A DNA stretch of 64,000 nt from Azoarcus sp. L1K30. GTDB taxonomy: Bacteria > Pseudomonadota > Gammaproteobacteria > Burkholderiales > Rhodocyclaceae. Positions 10,375 to 21,328 of this stretch are shown in pieces. The stretch is taken from contig NZ_JAGRRD010000001.1 of NCBI RefSeq assembly GCF_018122735.1, forward strand, positions 1,578,081 to 1,642,080, written 5' to 3'. The stretch's first letter is position 1. Each line of letters begins with the position of its first letter. Below the pieces are notes generated by a model. It saw nothing but the letters and a program-made list of their open reading frames with translations. It had not been told where the DNA came from and made no database searches. The position numbers were made by a program, and so were the translations under genes.

Positions 10375-11884
10375 TCCGACGTTCGCGCTCGACTACTCTC
10401 CGCAGCTGCGCGTGGTCGAGCGCGGCACCGTCAGTTCCGTCGGCGACGGCGTCATGTGGATCGAGGGGCTGCCTTCGGCACGCATGGACGGCATCGTGCA
10501 CGTCTCTGACGGCAGCGAGGCGCTGGTCTTTCACCTTGCGCCGGACCGCATCGGCGCCATCCTGCTGCGCACCACGGCGGCGCTGATGCCCGGCTGCGAA
10601 GTGCGGCAGTCGGGAGACGTTCTCACCATGCCCACCGGCGATGCCCTGCTCGGCCGGGTCGTCGATCCACTGGGCGCTGCGCTCGATGGCGGCCCCGCAC
10701 CGACATGTACCAGCCACCGTCCGGTCGAAGGCGGCTCGCCGCCGATCGTGGCACGGGATTTCGTCGACCGCCCGCTCTACACCGGCAGCAAGATCGTCGA
10801 CACCCTGATTCCGATCGGCCGCGGCCAGCGCCAGTTGCTGATCGGCGACAACGGCACCGGCAAGAGCGCCCTCGCCCTTGACGCCATCATCAGCCAGCGC
10901 AATCAGAATGTACGCTGTCTGTATGTGCTGATCGGCCAGAAGCGCTCCTCGGTGGTGCAGACCATCGACACCCTGCGGACGCACGGTGCCTTGGGCTACA
11001 CCACCGTGGTGGTGGCCGAAGCCACTGCCAGCACCGGCATCCGCTACCTCGCCCCCTTTGCCGGTTGCGCCATCGGCGAAGACTGGATGAACGCCGGCCA
11101 TGACGTGCTGATCGTATACGACGATCTCACCACCCACGCCCGCGCCTACCGCGAACTGTCGCTGCTGTTGCGCCGGCCGCCGGGGCGCGAAGCCTATCCG
11201 GCCGATATCTTCTACCTCCACGCCCGACTGCTGGAGCGTTCGACGCGGCTCAGTGCCGCCAACGGCGGCGGCAGCATGACCGCACTGCCGATTGCCGAAA
11301 CCGAGCAAGGCGAGATCGCCGCCTACATCCCGACCAACCTGATCTCGATCACCGACGGACAGATCCACTTCGACACCAGCCTGTTCGCACGTGGTGTGCT
11401 GCCCGCCATCGACATAACCCGTTCGGTGTCACGCATCGGCGGCAAGGCCCAGCACGAGGCCATCAAGCGTGAAGCCGGACGCATGAAGCTGGATTACCTG
11501 CAATTCCTCGAGCTGGAGGTCTTCACCCGCTTCGGCGCCAAGCTCGAAGCCTCGATGGAGGCACGCATCCGTCGCGGACGGCTGCTGCGCGACATCCTCG
11601 CCCAGGACCGGCTCGATCCGCACAGTGCGCTCGATCAGCTCGCGTGGCTGATCGCCTGCAATGAAAACCTCCTCGACGGCCTCGACCGCGACGCGCTCGA
11701 AGCTGCGTTGAAACGGCTGCGTGCAGGCACCGCCGAATGCGCGCTCAGCCTGGATACGCCGCGCGGCGAATGGCTGGCCGCAGTGCGTGGATGGCTGACA
11801 CAGGAGGCCGCGACAGACTCCACTGAAAACGACTCCACTGAAAATGCGTCATCGGCCGCCACACACCGCGACGGGCCACCATGA
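10364..11884 (+). CDS. atpA: N-type ATPase subunit alpha
   Basis: A 506-residue non-catalytic nucleotide-binding subunit. The Walker A loop is GDNGTGKS at 161-168. Other conserved blocks are [14 protein letters not shown], the QKRSSV segment, [20 protein letters not shown] (given in parts) and the signature [10 protein letters not shown] near the catalytic interface. I place the start at GTG 10364 because GGGAG lies seven bases upstream and the first residues ([10 protein letters not shown]) precede a normal beta-barrel domain. The ATG at 10262 would overlap atpF by 113 bases with unrelated sequence. The C-terminal tail repeats D/NSTEN, probably disordered. Its stop overlaps atpG. Confidence 0.92.
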   Translation: MRADPTFALDYSPQLRVVERGTVSSVGDGVMWIEGLPSARMDGIVHVSDGSEALVFHLAPDRIGAILLRTTAALMPGCEVRQSGDVLTMPTGDALLGRVVDPLGAALDGGPAPTCTSHRPVEGGSPPIVARDFVDRPLYTGSKIVDTLIPIGRGQRQLLIGDNGTGKSALALDAIISQRNQNVRCLYVLIGQKRSSVVQTIDTLRTHGALGYTTVVVAEATASTGIRYLAPFAGCAIGEDWMNAGHDVLIVYDDLTTHARAYRELSLLLRRPPGREAYPADIFYLHARLLERSTRLSAANGGGSMTALPIAETEQGEIAAYIPTNLISITDGQIHFDTSLFARGVLPAIDITRSVSRIGGKAQHEAIKREAGRMKLDYLQFLELEVFTRFGAKLEASMEARIRRGRLLRDILAQDRLDPHSALDQLAWLIACNENLLDGLDRDALEAALKRLRAGTAECALSLDTPRGEWLAAVRGWLTQEAATDSTENDSTENASSAATHRDGPP

Positions 11885-12708
11885 GCAAGCGCCGCGAACT
11901 GCAGGGCCACATCGAAAGCCTTGCCGACATCGGCGAACTGCTCTCTGCCATGAAGAACCTGGCGCTTGTCGAGAGCCGTCGCATCGCCACTTTTATCGAT
12001 GCCCAGCGCGCCGCCACCCGCATTGTGGAAACCACCCTCGCCGAATTCCTTGCCGATTATCCTGGCCACGACCTGGCGGCCTCCACCGAGCACGCGGTAC
12101 TGTGTGTTGTCGGTTCCGAGCGCGGCTTCTGCGGTGACCTCAACCAGCGTCTGATCGCCGAAGTCGAACCCCGGCGCGGGGATGCGCGCATCGTCCTGGT
12201 GGGCAGCCGGCTCGCGGATGCGTGGCCGGATGATGATGCGCCCGCGGCCCTCGCCGGCGCAGGCTTTGCCGACGAGGTACAGAACGTACTCGCCGCGCTC
12301 GTCGCCCGTCTTACACCGCTGTTGCAGGGCGCCGCTACGCACGCCACACCGTCGCTGAGCATGCTCTACCTGACCGAGCACGGCCCGGTACAGCTGCAAT
12401 TGCTACCGGCGCCAACGCCGACGGCGGGTGCCAGACGACGCAGCCATCCGCTGGAACTCAATCTGCCGCCACAAACCTTCCACCGCGCCCTCATCGACCA
12501 GTTTCTCGAGACCGCACTCAGTGGCGCGCTGTATGACGCCCTGCTACACGAAAATCAGCTTCGGCTCGAGCACATGGAGCAGGCCAGACACCGTATCGAC
12601 GAGCAGCTGGACGATCTCGGCCGGCGCAGCAACCGCGCCCGTCAGGAAGAGATCACCGAAGAGATCGAGATCATCCTGCTGGCCAGCCTCGGCGGCCGCG
12701 AAGCCTGA
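11881..12708 (+). CDS. atpG: N-type ATPase subunit gamma
   Basis: A 275-residue central rotor shaft. The first helix ([20 protein letters not shown]) and the last helix ([20 protein letters not shown]) form the expected antiparallel coiled coil, and the middle contains the conserved [14 protein letters not shown] segment. Sequence divergence from standard gamma (shortened N-terminal ITxAM motif, here [11 protein letters not shown]) is normal for N-type operons. It is the last gene of the operon, overlapping atpA by four bases. A short 5-bp hairpin without a T-run follows before the convergent ABC gene. Confidence 0.9.
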   Translation: MSKRRELQGHIESLADIGELLSAMKNLALVESRRIATFIDAQRAATRIVETTLAEFLADYPGHDLAASTEHAVLCVVGSERGFCGDLNQRLIAEVEPRRGDARIVLVGSRLADAWPDDDAPAALAGAGFADEVQNVLAALVARLTPLLQGAATHATPSLSMLYLTEHGPVQLQLLPAPTPTAGARRRSHPLELNLPPQTFHRALIDQFLETALSGALYDALLHENQLRLEHMEQARHRIDEQLDDLGRRSNRARQEEITEEIEIILLASLGGREA

Positions 12709-12740
12709 CGCCCTCTACCCGTCGTCGCCGTGCAGCGGCG

Positions 12741-14543
12741 TCAGAGATCGAGCTGAAGCGCCGCAAGCCGCGAATAGAGTCCGCCCTGGCGGCGCAGATC
12801 AGCCGGCGTGCCGGTTTCGACGATGCGCCCGCCATCCATCACCACGATGCGATCGACTTTCTGCACAGTGGCCAGCCGGTGCGCAATGATCAGCGTGGTA
12901 CGGCCCTCCATCGCCGCATTCAGACCGCGCTGCACGAGAATCTCCGACTCGGCGTCGAGCGCGCTGGTCGCCTCGTCCAGAAGCAGCAGCCGGGCATGCT
13001 TGAGGATGGCGCGCGCAATGGCGATGCGCTGACGCTGCCCGCCCGAAAGGCGTGTGCCACGCTCGCCGAGAAAGGTCCGGTAGCCATCCGGCAAGCGACC
13101 GATGAACTCGTCGACCAGAGCGGCCCGCGCCGCCTGAATGACCTCCTCATCGGTCGCGTCCATGCGTCCGTAACGGATGTTCTCCAGCGCATTGGCCGAA
13201 AAGATCACCGGATCCTGCGGCACGATGGCGATATCCTTGCGCAGGTCGTGCAGGCTGAGCTGGCGGATGTCCTGTCCGTTGATCAGTACGCGGCCGCCGG
13301 TGACATCGTAGTAGCGCAGCAACAGCTGGAACAGGCTGGTCTTGCCCGCACCGGACGGCCCCACGAGCGCGATCCGCTCGCCCGGCCGGATGTCGAGACA
13401 GATGTCGTCCAATGCACGGACCTGCGGACGACCTGGATAAGCGAAGACGACATGGTCAAAGCGGATACCGACTTGCACCGCAGCCACGGGCGCCAGTGTC
13501 TCCGCCTGCTCGCGGATGGCCGACTCCGCATGCAGCAGATCCAGCAAGCGCTCGGTCGCGCCCGCCGCACGCATCACGTCGCCCCACACCTCGGCCATCG
13601 TCCCCACCCCGCCTGCCACCAGCGCGGCATAGAGCACGAACGAGGCGAGCTGCCCGCCGGTCATCGCACCATCGTGCACCTGCCGCGCGCCGATCCACAG
13701 CACGAAGATGATGGTGCCCATCACCGCGGTAATGATCAGCACCGTCAGCGCCGCGCGCACCCTCGTGCGCCGGATGGCGGTGACGAAACTGGTTTCGGTA
13801 CGCTCGGCATAGCGCCGTGCCTCCTGCCCTTCCTGGGTGCAGGCCTGCACCGTAGGCATGGCATTGAGAATCTCGCCGGCCAGCGCGGAGGTGTCGGCGA
13901 TGCGGTCCTGCGACTCGCGCGACAGGCGACGCACCTTGCGGCCGATGATCATGATCGGCAACACCAGCAAGACCATCAGCACCAGGTTCAGGGAAAACAG
14001 ATAGAAGCTGGTAACGGCAAGCATGATCATGCCGCCGATGAACTGGAACAGGCTGCGCAGTCCCATCGAAATCGAGCTGCCGACCACGGTCTGGATCAGC
14101 GTGGTATCGCCGGTCAGACGTGACAGCACCTCACCCGTCTGCAGGGTCTCGAAGAACTGCGGCGATTGCGCCAGAACGCGCGCGTACACCGCGTTGCGCA
14201 GATCGGCCGTGGCGCGCTCGCCCACCCAGGACACAGTGTAGTAGCGCATCGCCACCGCCAGCGCCCACATACTGGCCAGCCCGAACAGCGCCAGAAAGTG
14301 ACCGTTGAGGCTCAACGCCCCGAGCAGCCCGCTACCGGCGGCCTCCCTGTCCTGTGCGCCGAACCCGAAATCGATCAGGTCGCGAAACGCCAGCGGCACC
14401 AGCAGGATGGTGCCCGAGGCCACGCACAGCAGCACGAAGGCGAGTGCAATTCGCGCGCGATATGGCTTGAGGAAAGGCCACAACCCTGCCAGCACGGACA
14501 GGCGCCCCTGGGGCTTGGTCGATACCAGAATGTCCTGAGTCAT
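12741..14543 (-). CDS. MsbA-family ABC exporter (membrane and ATPase domains fused)
   Basis: A 600-residue half-transporter that should work as a homodimer in the inner membrane. About six membrane helices occupy residues 25-320. The ATPase domain follows: Walker A GPSGAGKT at 395-402, Q-loop near VPQDP (441-445), signature LSGGQ at 499-503 and Walker B LLLLDE at 519-524 with TSALD. The sequence type is that of the MsbA-related exporter subfamily of beta- and alphaproteobacteria rather than MsbA itself. The substrate is unknown. It is convergent with atpG, and its promoter region faces the hypothetical gene ending at 14612. Confidence 0.87.
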   Translation of the reverse strand: MTQDILVSTKPQGRLSVLAGLWPFLKPYRARIALAFVLLCVASGTILLVPLAFRDLIDFGFGAQDREAAGSGLLGALSLNGHFLALFGLASMWALAVAMRYYTVSWVGERATADLRNAVYARVLAQSPQFFETLQTGEVLSRLTGDTTLIQTVVGSSISMGLRSLFQFIGGMIMLAVTSFYLFSLNLVLMVLLVLPIMIIGRKVRRLSRESQDRIADTSALAGEILNAMPTVQACTQEGQEARRYAERTETSFVTAIRRTRVRAALTVLIITAVMGTIIFVLWIGARQVHDGAMTGGQLASFVLYAALVAGGVGTMAEVWGDVMRAAGATERLLDLLHAESAIREQAETLAPVAAVQVGIRFDHVVFAYPGRPQVRALDDICLDIRPGERIALVGPSGAGKTSLFQLLLRYYDVTGGRVLINGQDIRQLSLHDLRKDIAIVPQDPVIFSANALENIRYGRMDATDEEVIQAARAALVDEFIGRLPDGYRTFLGERGTRLSGGQRQRIAIARAILKHARLLLLDEATSALDAESEILVQRGLNAAMEGRTTLIIAHRLATVQKVDRIVVMDGGRIVETGTPADLRRQGGLYSRLAALQLDL

Positions 14544-14611
14544 CCGCAGCGGTCGTCGTCCTGGTTCGAGAAAAAGGGAAAGTCGAAGTCAGCTGCGGAA
14601 GTGACTGCAGA

Positions 14612-15115
14612 TCAGGCAGGCTGGCGAAAACCGCTTGCCACCCATGCGTTCGCCGAGGCGGTCGTGAGCCTGAACCCGGCTGACACCTTCAGCCGCGCCA
14701 GTTCTTCGCCATTGGCATTGCAAGCGGCGAGCATCGCATAGGGGTCGTATTCATCGGGCTCGATATCGAGGGTCACGTCAATCCGGCCATCATCCGTACT
14801 CACCGTGACCGTCTTGTGAAACATCGCATGCAGCTGCTGCTCGTGACGACGCCTGAACTCGGACGCGGTCTTCACCAGCGTATTGAACGCATTTGCATCG
14901 AGTGGCTTGGGGTTCTTCTTGTCGCGTCCCATCGTCCACGGCCCCACCAGCGCCGGCTCAGGCTCGCCATCGAGGGTCATCGATACCGCCCAGCCCTCGT
15001 CATCCTCGTTCTTGATCACGCGAGCGGTCCATCCGTCGTCGCACCACAGCCGCGCTTCCTTCACCGTCGCAACCTCATCGAGTCCGTCGGGTACGTCGTT
15101 TGAATGTTCTGTCAT
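14612..15115 (-). CDS. Conserved hypothetical protein (167 aa)
   Basis: A soluble acidic protein of 167 residues with no signal peptide or membrane segment and no motif I recognise. Visible features are an acidic start (TEHSNDVPDGLDEV), several Trp in the first 65 residues, and a beta-rich stretch TVTVSTDDGRIDVTLDIEPD near the middle. Codon use resembles neighbouring genes, so I regard it as real. It lies 68 bases before the ABC exporter start on the same strand and may be co-transcribed with it. It is divergent from the antiporter gene. Confidence 0.65.
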   Translation of the reverse strand: MTEHSNDVPDGLDEVATVKEARLWCDDGWTARVIKNEDDEGWAVSMTLDGEPEPALVGPWTMGRDKKNPKPLDANAFNTLVKTASEFRRRHEQQLHAMFHKTVTVSTDDGRIDVTLDIEPDEYDPYAMLAACNANGEELARLKVSAGFRLTTASANAWVASGFRQPA

Positions 15116-15247
15116 GGCGCCATTTTACTGCCGCCCGCTACAAAACAAAGCCAGCGGTAACGGAAAATTCCGCAGCCAATCGTACCGATGCCGACGGAAC
15201 CCCTTCCGGCACGCTAGACTATGCGTCTTTGATGCAAAGAAATACGC

Positions 15248-16483
<1,236 letters not shown>

Positions 16484-16517
16484 GCAACCGCTCAAGCGCC
16501 CGTCCAGGAGTCCTGAA

Positions 16518-17447
16518 ATGCGTTCTCCGGTTCTTCTCATCGACTCACAGGCAGATGAAATCAAGCGCTTGCTGCGAGCATCCGTACCGGACCTCGAGTT
16601 CGTCGAAAATGTGGGCGATGACGAAGCGGTACGCAGATGCGAAATCTGGTTCGGTGCACCCGACAAGGCTGCCGCGCTGCTGGCCAAAGGCTTCAAGCCG
16701 CGCTGGCTTCAATCGACGTGGGCGGGTATCAGACCATTGCTGTCGGACCACCTTACCACCGACTACCGCCTGAGTCGGGCGGTTGGCATCTTTGGGCAAC
16801 CGATTGCGGAGTACATTCTGGCCCGTATTCTGGAGCAAAAGCAGCAACTGCGCAGATGTGCGACGGATCAGGCCGAGCGGCGCTGGAACCCGCAACCCCC
16901 AGCCATTCTGGCCGGAAGCAAGGTCGTGATTGTCGGTGCCGGAGACATCGGCCAGGCGGTCGCGGGGTTTCTGCGCCCGTTCGGCGTGCGGGTGACCGGT
17001 GTCGCGACACAGGCTAAAACCCTCCCGAATTTTGACAATGTCATTGCGCTGAACGACCTCCGCATCGCGGTCGCCGACGCGGATTACGTCATCAGCGTCC
17101 TGCCGGAGACACCCGCAACCACGGACATTTTCAACACCGCCTTCTTCGCTGCCGTCAATCCCGGAGCGATCTTCATAAACGTCGGCCGCGGCAGCGCCGT
17201 CGTCGATCAAGCGCTGATTGCCGCGCTCGAACGGGGCCGACTCGCCGGTGCCGTACTCGATGTCTTCCGCGAAGAACCCCTTCCCCCCAAGCATCCATTC
17301 TGGACCACGCCCGGTTTGCTCATCACCGGGCATATCGCCGGCCCGACGATTCCGTCGTTGATATGCGGTCTGTTCCAGGAAAACCTGCGCAGATTCAATG
17401 CCGGCGAACGGCTGAACGGCGAAGTGGATTTCCGTCGCCCCTACTGA
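16518..17447 (+). CDS. D-2-hydroxyacid dehydrogenase
   Basis: A 309-residue NAD(P)-dependent enzyme of the D-isomer 2-hydroxyacid dehydrogenase family, close in type to GhrA-like glyoxylate/hydroxypyruvate reductases. The dinucleotide-binding motif is VGAGDIGQ, the catalytic Arg is in NVGRGSAV, the Glu in VFREEPLP, and the catalytic His in ITGHIAGPT. An AGGAG seven to eleven bases before ATG 16518 fixes the start; frames upstream of it overlap the antiporter end. The gene follows the antiporter by 34 bases and may be read with it, although no functional link is evident. Confidence 0.87.
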   Translation: MRSPVLLIDSQADEIKRLLRASVPDLEFVENVGDDEAVRRCEIWFGAPDKAAALLAKGFKPRWLQSTWAGIRPLLSDHLTTDYRLSRAVGIFGQPIAEYILARILEQKQQLRRCATDQAERRWNPQPPAILAGSKVVIVGAGDIGQAVAGFLRPFGVRVTGVATQAKTLPNFDNVIALNDLRIAVADADYVISVLPETPATTDIFNTAFFAAVNPGAIFINVGRGSAVVDQALIAALERGRLAGAVLDVFREEPLPPKHPFWTTPGLLITGHIAGPTIPSLICGLFQENLRRFNAGERLNGEVDFRRPY

Positions 17448-17540
17448 GTCGAACGGAAGCGCCATGCAGTGATCCGAACGCGGGTGCCGTTGCCGCAGGA
17501 GGTAGCCCCGCTGCCGAAAGGCTTGCCCAACCCAAAGCCG

Positions 17541-17804
17541 TCAGGCTGCCCCGCCCCTGCTCTTCAGCCAGGCATCGAAATCACTGCGTTCGATCAGGGT
17601 TTCCAAGCGGTTGATATTGCCGGGGAGCTGTCGCCCCTCCCACTGCTCGGTTGCCCACCGTTTTATGTTTGCGTGCAACTGACCGCGCTGGATTGCCATC
17701 GCCAATGCCACCTCCGCGTCATGCTCCGACATGGTGTCTGAGATCATTGCGCGCGCGGCCTCGATCAGGGTCAAAGAACTCGATCCGGACGGATGCTCGA
17801 TCAT
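17541..17804 (-). CDS. Hypothetical small protein (87 aa)
   Basis: An 87-residue soluble protein starting MIEHPSGSSSLTLIEAARAM, with AGGAG six to ten bases before ATG 17804. It is largely helical by composition and ends LETLIERSDFDAWLKSRGGAA. I recognise no family and no catalytic motif. The good ribosome binding site and normal codon use argue that it is real. It is convergent with the dehydrogenase gene. Confidence 0.6.
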   Translation of the reverse strand: MIEHPSGSSSLTLIEAARAMISDTMSEHDAEVALAMAIQRGQLHANIKRWATEQWEGRQLPGNINRLETLIERSDFDAWLKSRGGAA

Positions 17805-18168
17805 GTGGATTCTCCTTTGACGCAGGCATTCAACATACCATTCCCGACGCTGCCCGACGGCGCGCCGCCCAGGGCCTCGAACGCGATCTCCAGCCCCCTC
17901 GGTCATCAAGACTTGTAATCCAACAGCTGCAGGAGCGCAAGTGCTGCCCCGCGCAGGTGAAACGCTGTCACAAACGTCAAATGGACACCTTCGGAGTGGA
18001 TTGCCGACAGGAGCCGTCGCGGCGACTCACTCCACGCCTCCGCACGCCACCTCATGGATTCAGGACCGACACATCCCACCATCGACCGAAGCCACGAACG
18101 GAAAACCCGGGTGCCCTCTACAGTCCCGCAACAGGCTCCAGTTCCGCAGCCGAATGACCACCTCCCCC
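17805..18168. other. Intergenic stretch with no gene seen
   Basis: About 360 bases upstream of the small gene at 17804. Frames are open on both strands but lack start signals and show Arg/Pro/Ser/His-rich translations typical of non-coding GC-rich DNA. I saw no repeat, hairpin with T-run or RNA gene. Confidence 0.5.
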
Positions 18169-18558
18169 TCAGTTTGCGGAATTGTTCTGCTCGGCAATCA
18201 GCCTGCCGATATTCGAGTCATCCTTGACGGGTTCCATCTGGATCACGTACTGCCGGTTCAGGAGCATGCGGTCAGGGCCATGCGCCTCTCCGCCGCGCTC
18301 AACCAGAATATTCACCACCTGTTTCGTCTCCGGGTTCTGCCGCGTCTGGATATAGAACACTTCACGCAGAACGAGATATTCATCTCCCGCCCCCTGCACT
18401 CTGCCGAAGAACACTTGACCATTGGTCAGTGCAACTGCGTGGTAGGCCGTCGTCAACTCCGGCGTCCTGCCACCAAGATATTGACAGTTAATCAGGCCGA
18501 TCGCCACGGCGGCAAACAGGGCTGACACGGATGTCAGCCATTGGCGAAATGAATACAT
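18169..18558 (-). CDS. Hypothetical membrane-anchored or exported protein (129 aa)
   Basis: A 129-residue protein. Residues 1-28 (MYSFRQWLTSVSALFAAVAI and on) form an N-terminal membrane anchor or uncleaved signal. The rest is a soluble, beta-rich domain with YHAVALTNGQVFFGRVQG and EYLVLREVFYIQTRQ, presumably periplasmic. The family is unknown, though the 'ALTNGQVYFGRV...LxxVYY' layout is common in small uncharacterised envelope proteins. The start could be GTG 18594, which adds 12 residues. It is divergent from the PEP-CTERM gene and separated from it by about 500 bases. Confidence 0.65.
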   Translation of the reverse strand: MYSFRQWLTSVSALFAAVAIGLINCQYLGGRTPELTTAYHAVALTNGQVFFGRVQGAGDEYLVLREVFYIQTRQNPETKQVVNILVERGGEAHGPDRMLLNRQYVIQMEPVKDDSNIGRLIAEQNNSAN

Positions 18559-18826
18559 GAAAGTTGTCCGGAACGTCACGACTCTCTGGCGCACATAACA
18601 TGTGCAAGGGGCGCGTAGCGTAGTAGAGTCTTTTTTGGCGCATTACCTCGCCAGCGCCCAGTTCCGGCAACCCGGTTATCGCTTTCTGCAAGAATCCGGG
18701 ATGCAATATTTCCTTAATATGCCTGCAACACTCTTCAAGCCAAATACGCCGCTTACCCGCAGTCAAACGGCCTGCTCACTACAATCAGCATACACGTTTC
18801 TTTGAATTGACTACGAATTAATGAAG

Positions 18827-18867
18827 ACCCGCAGCACCGAGTATGGCGGCGCTGCGGGTTTGTTTTT
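18827..18867 (+). terminator. Strong Rho-independent terminator upstream of the PEP-CTERM gene
   Basis: A perfect 9-bp stem ACCCGCAGC (18827-18835) and GCTGCGGGT (18851-18859) with a 15-base loop, followed by TTGTTTTTT. It is oriented for + strand transcription, yet no + strand gene precedes it within 1.3 kb. It could end a short RNA starting near the TACAAT at 18777-18782, or insulate the downstream promoter. Confidence 0.75.
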
Positions 18868-18977
18868 TCCCACTCAATTCATAATGCATATTTAATATGT
18901 CGGCAATTCTTACACTCGTCCTTTATCGATCCATCAATAGCCTTACAACAAATTGATCTAAATGAATTTTAGACAAT

Positions 18978-18992
18978 TGGCACATTAAATGC
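18978..18992 (+). promoter_or_regulatory. Sigma-54-type promoter of the PEP-CTERM gene
   Basis: The element TGGCACATTAAATGC has the -24 GG and -12 GC at the exact 10-base spacing required for sigma-54 and differs from TGGCACG-N4-TTGC at two positions. It lies about 70 bases before the ATG at 19061. PEP-CTERM genes are known to be controlled by the PrsK/PrsR-RpoN pathway in related bacteria, which fits. Confidence 0.65.
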
Positions 18993-19060
18993 GTTGAGCC
19001 CGACACCAGAGATATTCATTTTGAGCTTATTGCTCAAGAACCAACAGGACCGGCCCAGCA

Positions 19061-21208
19061 ATGTCGAAACAATTGAGTGCCAGCACCATATTTTTTTCCG
19101 CAGTTGAATTTCGTTCGAATAGACGGCGTGCGGCAGCGCAGCGCGCACCTGTGCAGCATCTGCACCAAAATCACCGGCCCCGGGCCTTGCTCTGTGCAGT
19201 GGCACTGCTTGCCGCCTTCCCACTTGGCACGAATCTGGCGTTCGCCGCGAGCTTCACCATCAATGGCAACACCACCACAGCCCAGACCCTGGGCAGTGGC
19301 GCCGGCCAGACCGGCATCGTCAACGAAGGCGCCTCGCTTACCGTGAGCGGATCCACTGTCGCAGTGACGGTCTCCGGCAATAACGCCACGCTGACCAATC
19401 TGGGCACCATTGGCCAGACCGGCTCCGGCCGGGTAATCCGCGACAACACCGGCGTAGCCGGTTTGATGATTACCAACGGCAGCGCGACCAATGCCACTGC
19501 CTCGATGAAATCGTCTGACGCCGACGTGATCCAGATGAACAAGCCATCGGCCAGCGTCACGTTGAACAATTACGGCCGGATGCTCTCGGAGAACGCGTCG
19601 GCGGGCGGCGCTCAAGCGGTGGACTTCAATGCCATTGCTTCGGGCACGAACATCGTCAACAACTATGCCGGGGGGCTCATCAAGGCCACGGAAGCCGATG
19701 CCATTCGTCCCGGCGTCAATGGCGTGATCAATAACTGGGGCAGCATTCAGGCGGTCACGACGACCGGCGGCAGCAGCGACGCAATCGACGCCCAGGAGAA
19801 CACGGGCGTCAATGTCGTCAATCATGCGAGCGGCCTGATTGACGGAGGCCGCCATGGCATCACCGGCGGCGCGAAGGACGCCTCCGTCAATTTCACGACC
19901 TCCGTTTCGAACGGTGGCCTCATCCGTGGCAACAATGGCGCTGGCATCAACCTCGATGGTTTCAATGCCAAGCAGACGGCGACCATCATCAACTCGGGGA
20001 CGATTAATGGCCGAGGCGTCACTGGCGATGGCGACGGGATCGACGTAGACGGGCTTGCGAACATTACCAACACCGGCACCATCCGCTCCCTGAACGCCTT
20101 CAGTGCCGGCGGCGCACCCGCTCAAAGCGAAGCCATCTCGATCGGGGGCGGCACCATCATCAACGCCGGCATCATCGAGGGCCTGGTCGAGCCCGGCAAT
20201 GCGAACGCAGTGGGGCGTGGCATTTCGCTGTTGGGAAACGACATTGAAAGCGGTCCGCTGGCAGGCACGCGCGAAGCCATCTATGGCAATTCCATTGTTA
20301 TCAACCAGACAGGCGGCCTGATCCGCGGTGACAGCGACTCGGCGATTGCAGTCGACGGGCCAGCCAGCGGCTACACGGTGCGCGTCAACAATAACGCCGG
20401 CGCGACGGTAATGGGCGGTGGCGCAACTTACGCTGCGATACGCACCGGCGCGGACAACGACACCATCGTCAATGCCGGCACCATCAGCGGCGCCAGCAGC
20501 GGCAAGGCCATCGACATGGGTGCGGGCAACAACACGCTACAGGTCGTAGGCGGCGCCGCCAGCATCCTGGGCAATATCAATGGGGGGAGCGGAGGGTCGA
20601 ACACGATGTCGATCGATCCCGGAACCGGCGGCCAATTCGCCTACGCCGGCTCAATCTCGAATTTCGACAGTGTCGAGATCAGGAGCGGCAGCGTCATCTT
20701 CACAGGTACCAGCGCCTATGTCGGCACCACGAACATCTCTGGAGGCGGAAAGCTGACGCTTGATGGTGCCAACCGGCTCGCCGCCGACAGCGGTCTGGCG
20801 CTCGATGGCGGCACCCTGGAGATTGCCAACGCAGTGGGCATCGACGGACAGACCTTCGGTCGGCTGTCACTGCTCGACGACTCGACGATCGACCTGAATT
20901 TCAGCGCGCTGACCATCAATGAACTGGACAAGGTCGCCGCCGGAAAATCCCTGACCATTGTTGACGCCGTGACGGGCCCGACTTCCGGGTACGCCTTCCG
21001 CCTGACTGGAAATCTCCTGGCCGATGCCGACTTCCTGGCGCTGATCGCAAATACGACGATCAATGGCCGTGCAGCCGCGTTCTGGTTCGACGGTATCTAC
21101 ACCGATGTCGGCGCCGTGCCCGAACCGGGAACGCTTTCCATGCTGTTCATGGGCATCATGTTGCTGGGTGCTACAACCTTGCGCAGCCAGCGCGACAAGG
21201 CGCGTTGA
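19061..21208 (+). CDS. PEP-CTERM surface protein with beta-helix-like repeats
   Basis: A 715-residue secreted protein. A long N-region with several Arg precedes a hydrophobic signal segment (about residues 47-66, ending NLAFA). Residues about 70-520 contain many short repeats of the form 'N-x-G-x-I-x-N' (NNYGRMLS, NNWGSIQA, INSGTING, TNTGTIRS), expected to stack as a right-handed beta helix. The end carries the sorting signal: VPEPGTLSML, a membrane segment, then a basic tail RSQRDKAR. PEP-CTERM proteins are cut and anchored by exosortase EpsH and associate with exopolysaccharide or floc formation. The exosortase is not in this window. It has its own sigma-54-type promoter. Confidence 0.88.
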   Translation: MSKQLSASTIFFSAVEFRSNRRRAAAQRAPVQHLHQNHRPRALLCAVALLAAFPLGTNLAFAASFTINGNTTTAQTLGSGAGQTGIVNEGASLTVSGSTVAVTVSGNNATLTNLGTIGQTGSGRVIRDNTGVAGLMITNGSATNATASMKSSDADVIQMNKPSASVTLNNYGRMLSENASAGGAQAVDFNAIASGTNIVNNYAGGLIKATEADAIRPGVNGVINNWGSIQAVTTTGGSSDAIDAQENTGVNVVNHASGLIDGGRHGITGGAKDASVNFTTSVSNGGLIRGNNGAGINLDGFNAKQTATIINSGTINGRGVTGDGDGIDVDGLANITNTGTIRSLNAFSAGGAPAQSEAISIGGGTIINAGIIEGLVEPGNANAVGRGISLLGNDIESGPLAGTREAIYGNSIVINQTGGLIRGDSDSAIAVDGPASGYTVRVNNNAGATVMGGGATYAAIRTGADNDTIVNAGTISGASSGKAIDMGAGNNTLQVVGGAASILGNINGGSGGSNTMSIDPGTGGQFAYAGSISNFDSVEIRSGSVIFTGTSAYVGTTNISGGGKLTLDGANRLAADSGLALDGGTLEIANAVGIDGQTFGRLSLLDDSTIDLNFSALTINELDKVAAGKSLTIVDAVTGPTSGYAFRLTGNLLADADFLALIANTTINGRAAAFWFDGIYTDVGAVPEPGTLSMLFMGIMLLGATTLRSQRDKAR

Positions 21209-21265
21209 CCGCTATCGCGCCCATGCCATCCGACTCATCGATCGCACGGGTGCTGAGACCTGGAA

Positions 21266-21295
21266 GGCTGGCCCTTTATCCGCGTCGGGCCAGCC
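21266..21295. terminator. Inverted repeat between convergent genes
   Basis: A perfect 9-bp inverted repeat, GGCTGGCCC and GGGCCAGCC, with a 12-base loop, lies between the PEP-CTERM gene and the convergent glycine-zipper gene. There is no strong T-run, so termination may be bidirectional and modest. Confidence 0.5.
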
Positions 21296-21328
21296 CCGAG
21301 CGGCGACATCGGGCCCGGCCCATTCACG

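Noticed and set aside
17651-18525. Overlapping + strand open frames in the 17.6-18.5 kb stretch
   Set aside because: No ribosome binding site, and the translations are Arg/Pro/Ser/His-rich and partly antisense to the small minus-strand genes.
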